Of a stretch of 64,000 nucleotides of DNA, positions 28,967 to 37,880 are shown one piece after another. A program made the translations under genes and the position numbers. Position 1 is the first letter of the stretch. Each line of letters begins with the position of its first letter. The stretch is from an uncultured Verrucomicrobiota bacterium (lineage in GTDB: Bacteria > Verrucomicrobiota > Kiritimatiellia > CAIQIC01 > Lenti-01): contig CALKWZ010000016.1 in NCBI GenBank assembly GCA_938003985.1, positions 124,001 to 188,000 on the forward strand. The letters run 5' to 3'. The notes beneath the pieces are model-generated. The model worked only from the letters and a program-made list of their open reading frames with translations. It did no database searches and was not told the DNA's origin.

Positions 28967-31201
28967 ATGCGCGGGAGCGGGGAACAGGGCGCACACCGGA
29001 CGCCGGTTCCGGACCCGACGAAGGACGAGGCCCTCGAAGGGCTCGTCGACCTGATCACGTTCCACAGCGAGGAAACGGGCTTTTGCGTCCTGAAGGTGAA
29101 GGCGCGGGGGTTCCGCGAAACTATCGCCTTGGTGGGCAAGGTGCCGCGGATCGCCGTGGGGGAGTGGATCAAAGCCCGCGGCAAGTGGAACATCGACCGC
29201 AAGCACGGCCGGCAGTTCCTGGCCGAGCACCTCGAAGCCGTCGTGCCGGATTCCCTCGAAGGCATCGAGAAATTCCTCGGTTCCGGCCTGATCAAAGGCA
29301 TCGGGCCGGTCTACGCCAAGAAGCTGGTGGATGCATTCGGCATGGCGGTGCTGGACGTCATCGAGAACCGCTCGGCCGAGCTGGAGCGGGTGGACGGCAT
29401 CGGAAAACTGCGCCGCCAGCAGATCAAGGAATCGTGGAAGGCGCAGAAGACCATCCGCGAGATCATGAGTTTTCTCTTCGCGAACGGCGTGAGCACGGGC
29501 CGGGCGTTCCGCATCTACAAGGCCTACGGCGACCAGGCCATCGCGAAGGTGCGGCTGGACCCGTACTGCCTCGCGCGCGACATCCACGGCATCGGGTTCA
29601 AGATCGCCGACCAGATCGCGGAAAAGCTCGGGATCGAGAAGGAATCCGTACTGCGGGCCCGCGCGGGGCTGACCTACGTCCTGCTGGAGCTCTCGAACCA
29701 AGGGCACTGCGCCTATCCGCGCGACGACCTGCTGGCCAAGTCCGCGGAGATGCTGGGCATTCCGCTCGGGACGCTGGAAGAGGCGCTGCGGATCGAAATC
29801 GAGAACGGCGCGCTGACCGTCGGCAGCGGCGAGGACAACGAGCCGTGGGTCTATCTGGCCGTGCTGGATCGCGACGAACGCGAGGTCGCGGGGCGCCTGG
29901 CGGAGATCGCCCAGGGGCCGCATCCGTGTCCGAAGATCGATCTGCCGGCCGCCGTGGACTGGGTGCAGCAGCAGCTCGGCATGGAGCTGGCCGAAGGGCA
30001 GAAACAGGCCTTTTTCGGGGCGTTCCGCCACAAGGTGCTGGTGATCACGGGCGGGCCGGGGGTGGGCAAGACGACGCTGGTGCGCTCGCTGGTGAAGGTG
30101 CTGGCGGCGAAGAAGCTGCGGCTGATGCTGTGCGCGCCGACCGGCCGCGCGGCCAAGCGCCTGGCGGAACTGTCGGGCCGCGAGGCCAAAACCATCCACC
30201 GGATGCTGGCGTTCGAGCCCGGCACGGGCAAGTTCCGCCACGACGTGCGCAACCCGCTTGAAACCGACGCGCTGATCGTGGACGAAACCAGCATGATCGA
30301 TATCCAGCTGGCGGTGCATCTCTTCCGCGCGGTGCCGCGGCACGGGCTGCTGGTGCTGGTGGGCGACGTCGACCAGCTGCCGTCCGTGGGGCCCGGCTGC
30401 GTCCTGCGCGACGTCATCGAATCCGGCACGCTGCCGGTCTACCGCCTGACGGAGATCTTCCGCCAGGACGCGGGCAGCCGCATCGTCCGCAACGCCCACC
30501 GCGTCAATTCCGGCCAGATGCCCGAACTGCCGGGCAAGGACGAAGGCATGGCCGGCGGCGGGGATTTCTTCTTCGTGAAGGCGGAGACGCCCGAGCGCGG
30601 CGTGGAACTGATCCGCAAGCTGGTGTGCGAGGCCATCCCGCGCCGGTTCCGGTTCGACCCGATGAACGACGTCCAGATCCTGACGCCGATGCAGAAAGGC
30701 GAGCTGGGCGCGCGCAATTTGAACGCGGCGATGCAGGCCGCGCTCAATCCGCGCGGGATCGACGTCGAGCGCTTCGGATGGAAATTCCGCGAAGGCGACC
30801 GCGTGATGCAGACGGAGAACGACTACGACAAGGACGTCTTCAACGGCGACGTGGGCATCGTCGCGAAAGTGGACTTGGACGAGCAGGAGATCGTGGTGCG
30901 CTACGACGACCGCAAGGTGGCCTACGATTTCCAGGAACTGGACGAATTGACGCCGGCCTACGCGGTGACGGTGCACAAAAGCCAAGGCAGCGAATATCCC
31001 TGCGTGGTGCTGCCGATGCACACGCAGCACTACGTCATGCTGCAGCGCAATTTGCTCTACACGGGGCTGACGCGCGGCAAGAAGCTGGTCGTGATCGTCG
31101 GCACGGAGAAGGCGGTGGGGCTGGCGGTGCGCAACGCCGAGGCCGGCCGCCGCAACACGACCCTGCGCAAGCGGTTGCGCGAGGCGTTCGGCGCGGCGTA
31201 G
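28967..31201 (+). CDS. recD2: ATP-dependent 5'-3' DNA helicase RecD2
   Basis: This 744-residue SF1B helicase has an N-terminal OB-like domain and helix-hairpin-helix regions (about 100-215) typical of RecD2, the RecBC-free RecD. Walker A GGPGVGKT is at 362-369 and Walker B VDETSM around 439. A C-terminal UvrD-like motif AVTVHKSQGSEY is present. It acts in DNA repair. A GGAG Shine-Dalgarno sequence precedes the ATG. Its stop lies only 4 bases from that of convergent ackA. Confidence 0.94.
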   Translation: MRGSGEQGAHRTPVPDPTKDEALEGLVDLITFHSEETGFCVLKVKARGFRETIALVGKVPRIAVGEWIKARGKWNIDRKHGRQFLAEHLEAVVPDSLEGIEKFLGSGLIKGIGPVYAKKLVDAFGMAVLDVIENRSAELERVDGIGKLRRQQIKESWKAQKTIREIMSFLFANGVSTGRAFRIYKAYGDQAIAKVRLDPYCLARDIHGIGFKIADQIAEKLGIEKESVLRARAGLTYVLLELSNQGHCAYPRDDLLAKSAEMLGIPLGTLEEALRIEIENGALTVGSGEDNEPWVYLAVLDRDEREVAGRLAEIAQGPHPCPKIDLPAAVDWVQQQLGMELAEGQKQAFFGAFRHKVLVITGGPGVGKTTLVRSLVKVLAAKKLRLMLCAPTGRAAKRLAELSGREAKTIHRMLAFEPGTGKFRHDVRNPLETDALIVDETSMIDIQLAVHLFRAVPRHGLLVLVGDVDQLPSVGPGCVLRDVIESGTLPVYRLTEIFRQDAGSRIVRNAHRVNSGQMPELPGKDEGMAGGGDFFFVKAETPERGVELIRKLVCEAIPRRFRFDPMNDVQILTPMQKGELGARNLNAAMQAALNPRGIDVERFGWKFREGDRVMQTENDYDKDVFNGDVGIVAKVDLDEQEIVVRYDDRKVAYDFQELDELTPAYAVTVHKSQGSEYPCVVLPMHTQHYVMLQRNLLYTGLTRGKKLVVIVGTEKAVGLAVRNAEAGRRNTTLRKRLREAFGAA

Positions 31202-31205
31202 GTCT

Positions 31206-32423
31206 TTACCGGCCGTCGATGATCTGCTTGGTCTCGAGGGCGATCTGGAGTTCTTCGTTGGTGGGCAGCACGAGGATCCGCAAGGGGGCGCCGGCCTGTT
31301 CGATGGCGCGGGGCGCGTCGGTGTGGACGGCGTTCTTGGCGAGATCGATTTTGAGGCCGAGGTGTTCGAGCCCGGTGCAGATGCGTTCGCGCACGGGGGC
31401 GGAGTTCTGGCCGATGCCGGCGGTGAAGACGACGGCGTCGAGGCGGGGCACGACGGCCATGTAGGCGCCGACGTATTTCTGGATGCGGTAGCAGAACATG
31501 TCCAGCGCGGTTTCGGCCTGGGCGTTGCCGGCGGCGGCGGCTTCGACGACTTCGCGCATGTCGTTGACGCCGCAGACGCCCTTGAGGCCCGACTTCTTGT
31601 TCAGGGCGTTGACCATCTGGTGGACGTCCATGCCGGTCTGGTCCATGACGTATTCGAGCGCGGCGGGATCGATGTCGCCGGAACGAGTGCCCATCATGAG
31701 GCCTTCGAGGGGGGTGACGCCCATGGTGGTGTCGACGCACTTGCCGTTGCGGATGGCGGCCATGGAGCACCCGTTGCCGAGGTGGATGCTGATGAGATTG
31801 GTTTGGGCCAAGGGCTTGCCGAGGAATTCGGCGGTTTCCTGGGCGATGAACTTGTGGGACGTGCCGTGGAAGCCGTACTTGCGCAGGCGGTACTTGACGT
31901 ACCACTCGTAGGGCACGGCGTAGAGAAAGGCCTTGGGCGGCATGGTCTGGTGGAAGGCGGTGTCGAAAACGGCGACCTGCGGGGCCTGCGGGAAGAATTC
32001 CTCGGCGACTTCGATGCCCATGAGGTTGGGCGGGTTGTGCAGGGGCCCGAGGGGGAAGAAGTCGCGGATGGTGGCCTTGACCTTGGCATCGACGCGGACG
32101 GTGGCGCTGTAGACCTCGCCGCAGCTCAGGACGCGATGGCCGACGCCCTGGACTTCGGCGGCGTCGCGGAGGACGCCCTTTTCGGGATCGGTCAGCAGCG
32201 CGACGACGCGGGACATGCCTTCGTGGTGGGTGGCGAGGTGTTCTTCCTCGACGAACTTCCGTTCCTGGCCGGCGGCGAACTTATTGTGGATGATCCGGCC
32301 CTTGGGCTCGCCGATCTTTTCGACGAGACCGGAGGCGAGGAGGACGCAATGGTGGACGTCTTCGAGGTCCATGAGCTGGTACTTGATCGAGGAACTGCCG
32401 GCGTTGATGACGAGGATTTTCAT
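31206..32423 (-). CDS. ackA: Acetate kinase
   Basis: This 405-residue ASKHA-fold kinase transfers phosphate from acetyl phosphate to ADP, the ATP-forming step of acetate fermentation. Signatures are VINAGSSSIKY at the N-terminus and YGFHGTSHK(F) in the middle. Two Pta proteins in the window can feed it. Downstream it converges with recD2. Confidence 0.97.
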   Translation of the reverse strand: MKILVINAGSSSIKYQLMDLEDVHHCVLLASGLVEKIGEPKGRIIHNKFAAGQERKFVEEEHLATHHEGMSRVVALLTDPEKGVLRDAAEVQGVGHRVLSCGEVYSATVRVDAKVKATIRDFFPLGPLHNPPNLMGIEVAEEFFPQAPQVAVFDTAFHQTMPPKAFLYAVPYEWYVKYRLRKYGFHGTSHKFIAQETAEFLGKPLAQTNLISIHLGNGCSMAAIRNGKCVDTTMGVTPLEGLMMGTRSGDIDPAALEYVMDQTGMDVHQMVNALNKKSGLKGVCGVNDMREVVEAAAAGNAQAETALDMFCYRIQKYVGAYMAVVPRLDAVVFTAGIGQNSAPVRERICTGLEHLGLKIDLAKNAVHTDAPRAIEQAGAPLRILVLPTNEELQIALETKQIIDGR

Positions 32424-32431
32424 GATGGGGC

Positions 32432-32437
32432 TTTATA
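32432..32437 (-). promoter_or_regulatory. -10 box of ackA
   Basis: TATAAA (5 of 6 consensus) ends 8 bases before the ATG at 32423, again leaving almost no leader. A TTGTTT at 32453-32458 could serve as -35 with a short 15-base spacer; it overlaps the U-tract of the rpsU terminator. Confidence 0.5.
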
Positions 32438-32452
32438 GCATGGAATCGGGGC

Positions 32453-32485
32453 AAACAAAAGAGCCGGCGTTTCCACGTCCGGCTC
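32453..32485 (-). terminator. Rho-independent terminator of rpsU
   Basis: On the minus strand, GAGCCGG pairs with CCGGCTC (7 bp, 11-base loop) and is followed by TTTTGTTT. Confidence 0.85.
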
Positions 32486-32507
32486 GGGGGGTCTCGGGGA
32501 CCGGGGC

Positions 32508-32705
32508 TTACAGCGCCGCTTCGCGCGTGGCGCGGCGGGCGTTGATGCGGGCGCGGGCGGCCTTGCGGCGCCGCTTCTCGCTCGGCTTTTCGAAATGCCG
32601 CTTGGCGCGGATGTCGCGCATGATGCCTTCGCGGTCCAGTTTCTTCTTCAGGCGGCGCAGGGCCTTCTCGACGGACTCGCCTTTCCTGATCTTCACTTCT
32701 GTCAT
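32508..32705 (-). CDS. rpsU: 30S ribosomal protein bS21
   Basis: The protein is 65 residues, very basic, of usual length for bS21, with the typical (V)EKALRRLKKKLDREG stretch and an RRRKAARAR tail. It sits in the 30S subunit near the anti-Shine-Dalgarno sequence and helps initiation. The leader carries AGGTGAG about 11 bases before the ATG. It is a single-gene unit with its own terminator. Confidence 0.95.
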   Translation of the reverse strand: MTEVKIRKGESVEKALRRLKKKLDREGIMRDIRAKRHFEKPSEKRRRKAARARINARRATREAAL

Positions 32706-32737
32706 GGGGGGGAACTCACCTGCCTTACATGTGTTTT

Positions 32738-32754
32738 CCCGCCGGAGAGGCGGG
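32738..32754. other. Hairpin in the rpsU leader/leuC upstream region
   Basis: CCCGCC (32738-32743) pairs with GGCGGG (32749-32754), 5-base loop. No further motif defines its role. Confidence 0.3.
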
Positions 32755-32843
32755 CCGCCGGGACGGGGGTCCGGGCGGTAAAATCGCTCGCCACCCTAGG
32801 GAAACGGGGGGCGGACGTCAACCGGATTCGGCGTTGCGCAGGC

Positions 32844-32872
32844 TTGCGCCGGACGGGGGCGGACCGTATAGT
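32844..32872 (+). promoter_or_regulatory. Promoter of leuCD
   Basis: TTGCGC (32844-32849), a 17-base spacer and TATAGT (32867-32872, 5 of 6) end 10 bases before the ATG at 32883. There is no Shine-Dalgarno sequence, so the mRNA should have a leader of only a few bases. Confidence 0.65.
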
Positions 32873-32882
32873 CCGGGGTCTT

Positions 32883-34295
32883 ATGAGCACAACCCTATAT
32901 GACAAAGTCTGGTCGCGGCACGTGGTCCGCGAAGAAGCGAACGGTTCGGCGCTGCTGTACGTGGATCGCCAGCTCGTCCATGAAGTGACGAGCCCGCAGG
33001 CGTTCGACGGGCTGCGGCTGGCGGGGCGCCGGGTGCGCCGGCCGAAGCTGAACGTGGCGACCATCGACCACAACGTGCCGACGGTGGATCCGCAGAACAT
33101 CATGGACCGGATCGCCAAGGCCCAGATCGACGCGCTGGAGCGCAACTGCAAGGAATTCGGACTGGTCCTGCACGGGATCGGCGACCCCTCGACGGGCGTG
33201 GTGCACATCATGGCGCCCGAGCTGGGGCTGACTTTGCCGGGCATGACGATCGTGTGCGGCGATTCGCACACGGCGACGCACGGCGCGTTCGGCGCCCTGG
33301 CGTTCGGCATCGGCACGAGCGAAGTCGAGCACGTGCTGGCCACGCAGACGCTCTGGCAGCGCCGGAGCCGCTCGATGCGGGCGACCTTCTCCGGCCGGCC
33401 GGGGAAATGGGTCACGGCGAAGGACTTCATCCTGCGCCTGATCCGCGAGATCGGCACGGCGGGCGGCACGGGCAGCGTGCTGGAGTACGCCGGCGACGCC
33501 ATTCGGGCGCTCGACATGGCGGGCCGCATGACGATCTGCAACATGTCCATCGAGGCCGGCGCGCGCGCGGGCATGATCGCCCCCGACGAGACGACCTTCG
33601 AATACATCGCCACGGGCGACCGGCCGCACGCGCCGCGCGGGGCCGCGCTGGACAAATCCATCGCTTTCTGGAAGACGCTGAAGAGCGACGACGGCGCGAA
33701 ATTCGACCGCGAGATCGCGATCGACGTCTCCAAGCTCGTGCCGCAGATCAGCTGGGGCACGAGCCCGGGCATGATCGTGGACATCGACGGGGTGGTGCCG
33801 GGCCCGCACGACGTGCCGACGGTGCAGCCGAACGACGTGGAGAAGGCGCTGGCCTACATGGACCTGAAGCCGGGCACGCCGATGACCTCGATCCCCGTGG
33901 ACGTGGTGTTCATCGGCAGCTGCACGAACGGGCGCATCGAGGACCTGCGCGAAGCCGCGGGCGTGCTGAAGGGCCGCAAGGTGGCCCCGAAGGTGCAGAC
34001 GCTGGTCGTGCCGGGTTCGGCGCGCGTCAAGGCGCAGGCCGAGGCCGAAGGGCTGGACAAGATCTTTACGGCGGCCGGCGCCGAATGGCGGAATCCGGGT
34101 TGCAGCATGTGCCTGGCGATGAATCCGGACCGGCTCAAGCCGGGCCAGCGGTCGGCGTCGACCTCGAACCGCAATTTCGAGGGCCGGCAGGGCCAGGGCG
34201 GGCGCACGCATCTGGTGAGCCCGGTCATGGCGGCCGCGGCGGCCGTCGCGGGGCATTTCGTGGACGTGCGCAAATTCCTCGAAGGAGGGAAGTAA
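32883..34295 (+). CDS. leuC: 3-isopropylmalate dehydratase large subunit
   Basis: This 470-residue aconitase-family protein isomerises 2- to 3-isopropylmalate in leucine synthesis, as a complex with LeuD. [4Fe-4S] ligands are seen in GSCTNG and GCSMC. The ATG at 32883 is fixed by the promoter just upstream and by homology (TLYDKVWSRHVV). leuD follows after a single base. Confidence 0.97.
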   Translation: MSTTLYDKVWSRHVVREEANGSALLYVDRQLVHEVTSPQAFDGLRLAGRRVRRPKLNVATIDHNVPTVDPQNIMDRIAKAQIDALERNCKEFGLVLHGIGDPSTGVVHIMAPELGLTLPGMTIVCGDSHTATHGAFGALAFGIGTSEVEHVLATQTLWQRRSRSMRATFSGRPGKWVTAKDFILRLIREIGTAGGTGSVLEYAGDAIRALDMAGRMTICNMSIEAGARAGMIAPDETTFEYIATGDRPHAPRGAALDKSIAFWKTLKSDDGAKFDREIAIDVSKLVPQISWGTSPGMIVDIDGVVPGPHDVPTVQPNDVEKALAYMDLKPGTPMTSIPVDVVFIGSCTNGRIEDLREAAGVLKGRKVAPKVQTLVVPGSARVKAQAEAEGLDKIFTAAGAEWRNPGCSMCLAMNPDRLKPGQRSASTSNRNFEGRQGQGGRTHLVSPVMAAAAAVAGHFVDVRKFLEGGK

Positions 34296-34296
34296 A

Positions 34297-34929
34297 ATGG
34301 AAGCTTTCAAGAAATTCCGGGGCGTCGTGGCGACGCTGGAGCGCGCCAACGTCGATACCGACCAGATCATCCCGAAGCAGTTCCTGAAGTCCATCGAGCG
34401 GACGGGCTTCGGCCCGGCGCTGTTCTTCGACTGGCGCTACCTGAAGGACGGATCCGACGATCCGGCGTTCGAATTGAACGACCCGCTGCGCGCCGGCGCC
34501 TCGGTGCTGGTGACGGGCAACAACTTCGGTTGCGGCTCGAGCCGCGAGCACGCGGTCTGGGCGGTGCAGCAGTACGGCTTCAAGGCCGTGATCGCCCCGC
34601 GGCGCGGCGACGCGCAGAAACTCATCCCGGGCTTCGCGGACATCTTCAAGAACAACAGCTACGGCAACGGGCTGCTGGCGATCGAGCTGTCCACGGACGA
34701 AGTGAACTGGATCTTCGCGGCGGCCAAGGGCCGCAAGCTCGAAGCCACGGTGGATCTCGCCGCGCAGACGGTGACGGTGCACGGCGCCGAGGAGCGGGTC
34801 TTCACCTTCGACATCACGCCCGACGTGAAGGAAAAGCTCCTGAGCGGCTTGGATGCGATCGGCCTGACGCTGGCGCACGAGGCGGAAATCGCCGCGTTCG
34901 AAGCCAAACACGACGTGCAGATGGCGTAG
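34297..34929 (+). CDS. leuD: 3-isopropylmalate dehydratase small subunit
   Basis: This 210-residue partner of LeuC has the swivel-domain signature GNNFGCGSSREHA. It is preceded by GAAGGAGG, a strong Shine-Dalgarno sequence inside the end of leuC, one base after the leuC stop. Confidence 0.97.
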   Translation: MEAFKKFRGVVATLERANVDTDQIIPKQFLKSIERTGFGPALFFDWRYLKDGSDDPAFELNDPLRAGASVLVTGNNFGCGSSREHAVWAVQQYGFKAVIAPRRGDAQKLIPGFADIFKNNSYGNGLLAIELSTDEVNWIFAAAKGRKLEATVDLAAQTVTVHGAEERVFTFDITPDVKEKLLSGLDAIGLTLAHEAEIAAFEAKHDVQMA

Positions 34930-34972
34930 CCGCCGAACGGCGAATCGCGCGAGCAGTTGGGCCGGAATCCGG

Positions 34973-35704
34973 ATGAATCTGATTCTGCTGGAGCCGGACG
35001 AGATCCAAGCCGACGGAACGGCCGTTTTGGCGGGCAAGCGCGCGCGACACGTGCGCGAGGTGTTGCAAGCCGGGGAGGGTGAAGAAATCCGCGTAGGCGT
35101 GGCCGATGGCGCCTTGGGCACGGCCACGATCCTGGAGGATGCGAAGCAGCTTCGCCTGCAATGCGCGCTGGCCGGCGGAATTCCTCCCGTTCCGCGCGTG
35201 GATTTGCTGCTGGCGATGCCGCGGCCCAAGGTGATGAACCGGCTGTGGCCGGTGCTGGCGGCGCTGGGCGTGGGGCGGATCCTGGTTTCCAACGCGTGGA
35301 AAACGGAGCGCAACTACTTCGACACGCACGTGCTGGAACCGAAGCATGTCCGGGAAGGGCTGATCGAAGGCCTGCAGCAGGCCCGCGACACGCGCCTGCC
35401 GCAGGTGAGCGTGCACAAGCAGTTCAAGAAGCTGGTAGAGGACAAGCTGGATGGGTTCGGGCCCTACGCGGCGCGGCTGGTGGCGCATCCGGGCGAAGGT
35501 TCGTTCCCGTCGGCGAAACTGGCGGCGTTGCCGCGCGAAGCGCGCGTGCTGCTGGCGGTGGGTCCGGAAGGGGGCTGGACGCCGTACGAGCTGGAATTGC
35601 TCGCCGCGCACGGCTTCGAGGCCGTTTCCTGGGGGCCGCGATCCTTGCGGACGGACACGGCCTGCGCCGTCTTGCTGGGACTGGTCCACGCGGCACGGGG
35701 CTGA
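34973..35704 (+). CDS. rsmE: 16S rRNA m3U1498 methyltransferase
   Basis: This 243-residue SPOUT methyltransferase has the C-terminal knot motifs AVGPEGGW and LG-like WGPRSLRTDTA, where SAM binds. It methylates U1498 of 16S rRNA. The N-terminal PUA-like domain is present (KRARHVREVL). It follows leuD by 43 bases. Confidence 0.92.
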   Translation: MNLILLEPDEIQADGTAVLAGKRARHVREVLQAGEGEEIRVGVADGALGTATILEDAKQLRLQCALAGGIPPVPRVDLLLAMPRPKVMNRLWPVLAALGVGRILVSNAWKTERNYFDTHVLEPKHVREGLIEGLQQARDTRLPQVSVHKQFKKLVEDKLDGFGPYAARLVAHPGEGSFPSAKLAALPREARVLLAVGPEGGWTPYELELLAAHGFEAVSWGPRSLRTDTACAVLLGLVHAARG

Positions 35705-35780
35705 ATCCGTCGATTCGTGCGCATATTTCGTGGCGCGGGCCTTTCGTTTTTGATATTGGTTCGGCGATATTTGGATTTTG

Positions 35781-35818
35781 ACCGCCGCATTCCGCCCGCG
35801 GGAGGCCGGCGCGGCGGT
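35781..35818. terminator. Long hairpin after rsmE
   Basis: ACCGCCGC (35781-35788) pairs perfectly with GCGGCGGT (35811-35818); the loop holds the smaller palindrome CCCGCGGG. No U-tract follows. An AT-rich patch (35720-35780) with two GATATT copies precedes it and may hold a promoter, but no good -35/-10 pair is seen. Confidence 0.35.
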
Positions 35819-35841
35819 TGTGTCCGCGAGAGGGAACGGGA

Positions 35842-36825
35842 ATGAAGATCGGCAGACTGATTCTAGGCGCAGGGCTGGGCATGGCGGCATGGACGGCCTC
35901 GGCCGAAGAGATGAAACTGTTGTCCGGGCAGGTCTACAGCAACGTGACGGTGCTGAGCTACGATCGCGCCGGCTATGCCATCCGGCATGCCGGCGGGAAC
36001 GAGCTGGTGCCCTATGGCGACGTGGCGGCCGAATTGCGGGGACATTACAAGGCGCTGTCGCTTGTGCCGGTTCCGCCGAGCCGGCTGGCGCGGGAGAAGG
36101 AAGATCCGGCGGGGCCCGACGATCTCGAAACGCTGGCCGGTGAAATCTACCGGAACGTCGTCCTGAAAAAGATCGCGGAAGATTCCATCCTGATCGCCCA
36201 CGACACGGGTCTGGCCACGGTGAGTTTCTCGTCGCTGGCGCCCGACGTGCGGGAGAAATACCGGCGGGCCACGCCGGCGCCGGACCCGGAGCCGGACGCC
36301 GGCGATCTGGTGACGGCCTACGGCCAGATATTCCGCAACGTGGAAATCATTCTGGAAGAGCCGGACGGCCTTACGTTCCGGCACGACGGCGGCGTGACCA
36401 AAGTGGGCTTTCCGGCGCTGAAGGAAGAAGTGCGGCAGAAGTACAACTACGATCCCATCGTGGGCTGGAAGTACGCGCGGGACAAGATCGCGCAGAAGGC
36501 GCTGGCGGAGCAGGCGGCCGCGGCGGCGGCGGCCGAACCCCAAAGCGTGGGGCCGATGCTGGTCGAGGTCAAGGATCTCGACACCGAAGCGCTGCCGGAC
36601 GACTCGTACCGGGTTTCCTTCACGTTGTCGAACGTGACGGATCAGCCGCAATCCATTTCGACGACGGTGCGGGACGCCAACCGTCTGGCGCTGATCAGCC
36701 GGACGATGGACGTGCCGGCGAAATCCGGCACGAAATTGCTGCAGATCGACGTGCCGGGGATCAAGCCCGCCGGCCTGCTGGTCGTGTGCGGGCAGTACCG
36801 GACGAACGTCGTGTTGAACTGGTAG
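35842..36825 (+). CDS. Secreted protein with three tandem repeats, function unknown
   Basis: This 327-residue protein has a signal peptide (residues 1-21). Three related ~44-residue units lie near 26-70, 98-141 and 158-201; each has G-(Q/E)-(V/I)-(Y/F)-x-N-V, then a beta strand, then a segment ending L...R..Y. After an Ala-rich linker, residues 240-327 form a beta-rich domain. The ATG at 35842 follows GAGAGGGA. I recognise no family. The units resemble small beta-barrel surface domains, but this is only a guess. It converges with the YceI-like gene, 6 bases apart. Confidence 0.7.
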   Translation: MKIGRLILGAGLGMAAWTASAEEMKLLSGQVYSNVTVLSYDRAGYAIRHAGGNELVPYGDVAAELRGHYKALSLVPVPPSRLAREKEDPAGPDDLETLAGEIYRNVVLKKIAEDSILIAHDTGLATVSFSSLAPDVREKYRRATPAPDPEPDAGDLVTAYGQIFRNVEIILEEPDGLTFRHDGGVTKVGFPALKEEVRQKYNYDPIVGWKYARDKIAQKALAEQAAAAAAAEPQSVGPMLVEVKDLDTEALPDDSYRVSFTLSNVTDQPQSISTTVRDANRLALISRTMDVPAKSGTKLLQIDVPGIKPAGLLVVCGQYRTNVVLNW

Positions 36826-36831
36826 GCCGGT

Positions 36832-37455
36832 TCAGGGCCGGGGCTGGCCAGCCTCAACAGGGCCATCCAGCGCCACCCGCGCCCGCACGGCGACGGCGTC
36901 GCCGACCCGGATGAATCCCAGCAGAACCGGCGGTTCCAAGCCGAACTCCCGCAAGGAGAGGGTGATGGCCAGATTGAAACGGCAATGGCCGTCGGCCAGT
37001 TGCCAATTGGATAAGGCGGCGGGAACAGCCCGGGTGCGCCCGCGGATGGTCAGGTGGAGCGGAAGGCTGGCCGGCGGGGCGGCCATGTCGATTCGGGTGG
37101 AGGGCAGCGCGCCAATCGCCAGGGGATAGCGCTCGGCCGCAAACATCGTGCGCAGATTGGCGTCCCGCTTGGCGTGGCGCGTGTCCATTTTGGCGACGAC
37201 GACCGAAGCCGTACCGCCGAGGGAGGCAAACGAGCCGTCTTGAACGAGCGAAACCTCGAAGGGTTCCACGGGCGCCGTGCCGGTGAAATCGTGCAGGGTC
37301 GAGGTGGCGTCGAATTCGACTTCCGCCGCGCCCGTCCAGGTTTCCGCAACCGCGCGGGTCGCCAGACCCCATCCCAATCCCGCGATGAGGACGCATCGCG
37401 CACCGTACGCGGACCGTCGGCAAACCAAGTGGCGAAAGCCGCGGCGGGAATCCAC
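36832..37455 (-). CDS. YceI-like periplasmic protein
   Basis: The protein is 207 residues with a hydrophobic export segment (about 20-37). The body matches the YceI lipocalin-like fold: a TSTLHDFTG strand, then MDTRHAKRDANLR, then a beta strand before IRGRTR. YceI proteins bind isoprenoid-like lipids. The GTG at 37455 lies 10 bases after mbhN, so it probably shares the hydrogenase transcript; a TTG at 37425 is a possible alternative start. Its link to the hydrogenase is unknown. Confidence 0.75.
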   Translation of the reverse strand: MDSRRGFRHLVCRRSAYGARCVLIAGLGWGLATRAVAETWTGAAEVEFDATSTLHDFTGTAPVEPFEVSLVQDGSFASLGGTASVVVAKMDTRHAKRDANLRTMFAAERYPLAIGALPSTRIDMAAPPASLPLHLTIRGRTRAVPAALSNWQLADGHCRFNLAITLSLREFGLEPPVLLGFIRVGDAVAVRARVALDGPVEAGQPRP

Positions 37456-37465
37456 GGGGAAGCCG

Positions 37466-37867
37466 TCAATCGACGACGAGTTCGTCGGCGTAGCGGTCGT
37501 GGGAGGCGTTGAGGAACTCGCCGGAGAGGGCGAGGCACTGCTTGGGGCAGATTTCGGTGCACTGGCCGCACTGGATGCACTGGGAAACGAAGATCCGGAT
37601 CTTCTTGGTGCCTTCGATGAAGTCGATGGCGTGCGCGGGGCAGACCTTGAGGCAGAGCTTGCAGCCGATGCAGGTCTCCCGGTTATAGGTCATCTTGCCG
37701 CGCAGCTTCTCGGGCACGGGGACGGGGGGATTCAGGGAGGCTTCGCCCTTGCCGACCTTTTCGAGGAGGCCGGTGACGGTAGGGGGCAGCTGGGCGGCGG
37801 GGAAGGGGTTGGTGTTCGGCTTCTTGAAGAGGCTGCCGAGCAGTTCGGGGACCATCGGGAAGGACAT
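37466..37867 (-). CDS. mbhN: Membrane-bound hydrogenase ferredoxin subunit (MbhN/NuoI-like)
   Basis: This 133-residue protein has two [4Fe-4S] motifs, CIGCKLCLKVCP and CIQCGQCTEICP, that pass electrons from ferredoxin to the NiFe subunits. A strong AAAGGAG precedes the ATG at 37867; the longer frame upstream overlaps mbhM. It is the last of the 14 Mbh genes. Confidence 0.9.
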   Translation of the reverse strand: MSFPMVPELLGSLFKKPNTNPFPAAQLPPTVTGLLEKVGKGEASLNPPVPVPEKLRGKMTYNRETCIGCKLCLKVCPAHAIDFIEGTKKIRIFVSQCIQCGQCTEICPKQCLALSGEFLNASHDRYADELVVD

Positions 37868-37880
37868 GTCTGGGTCTCCT

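Noticed and set aside
28940..31030. Long minus-strand frame opposite recD2
   Set aside because: His/Arg/Gln-rich shadow of a well-supported gene.
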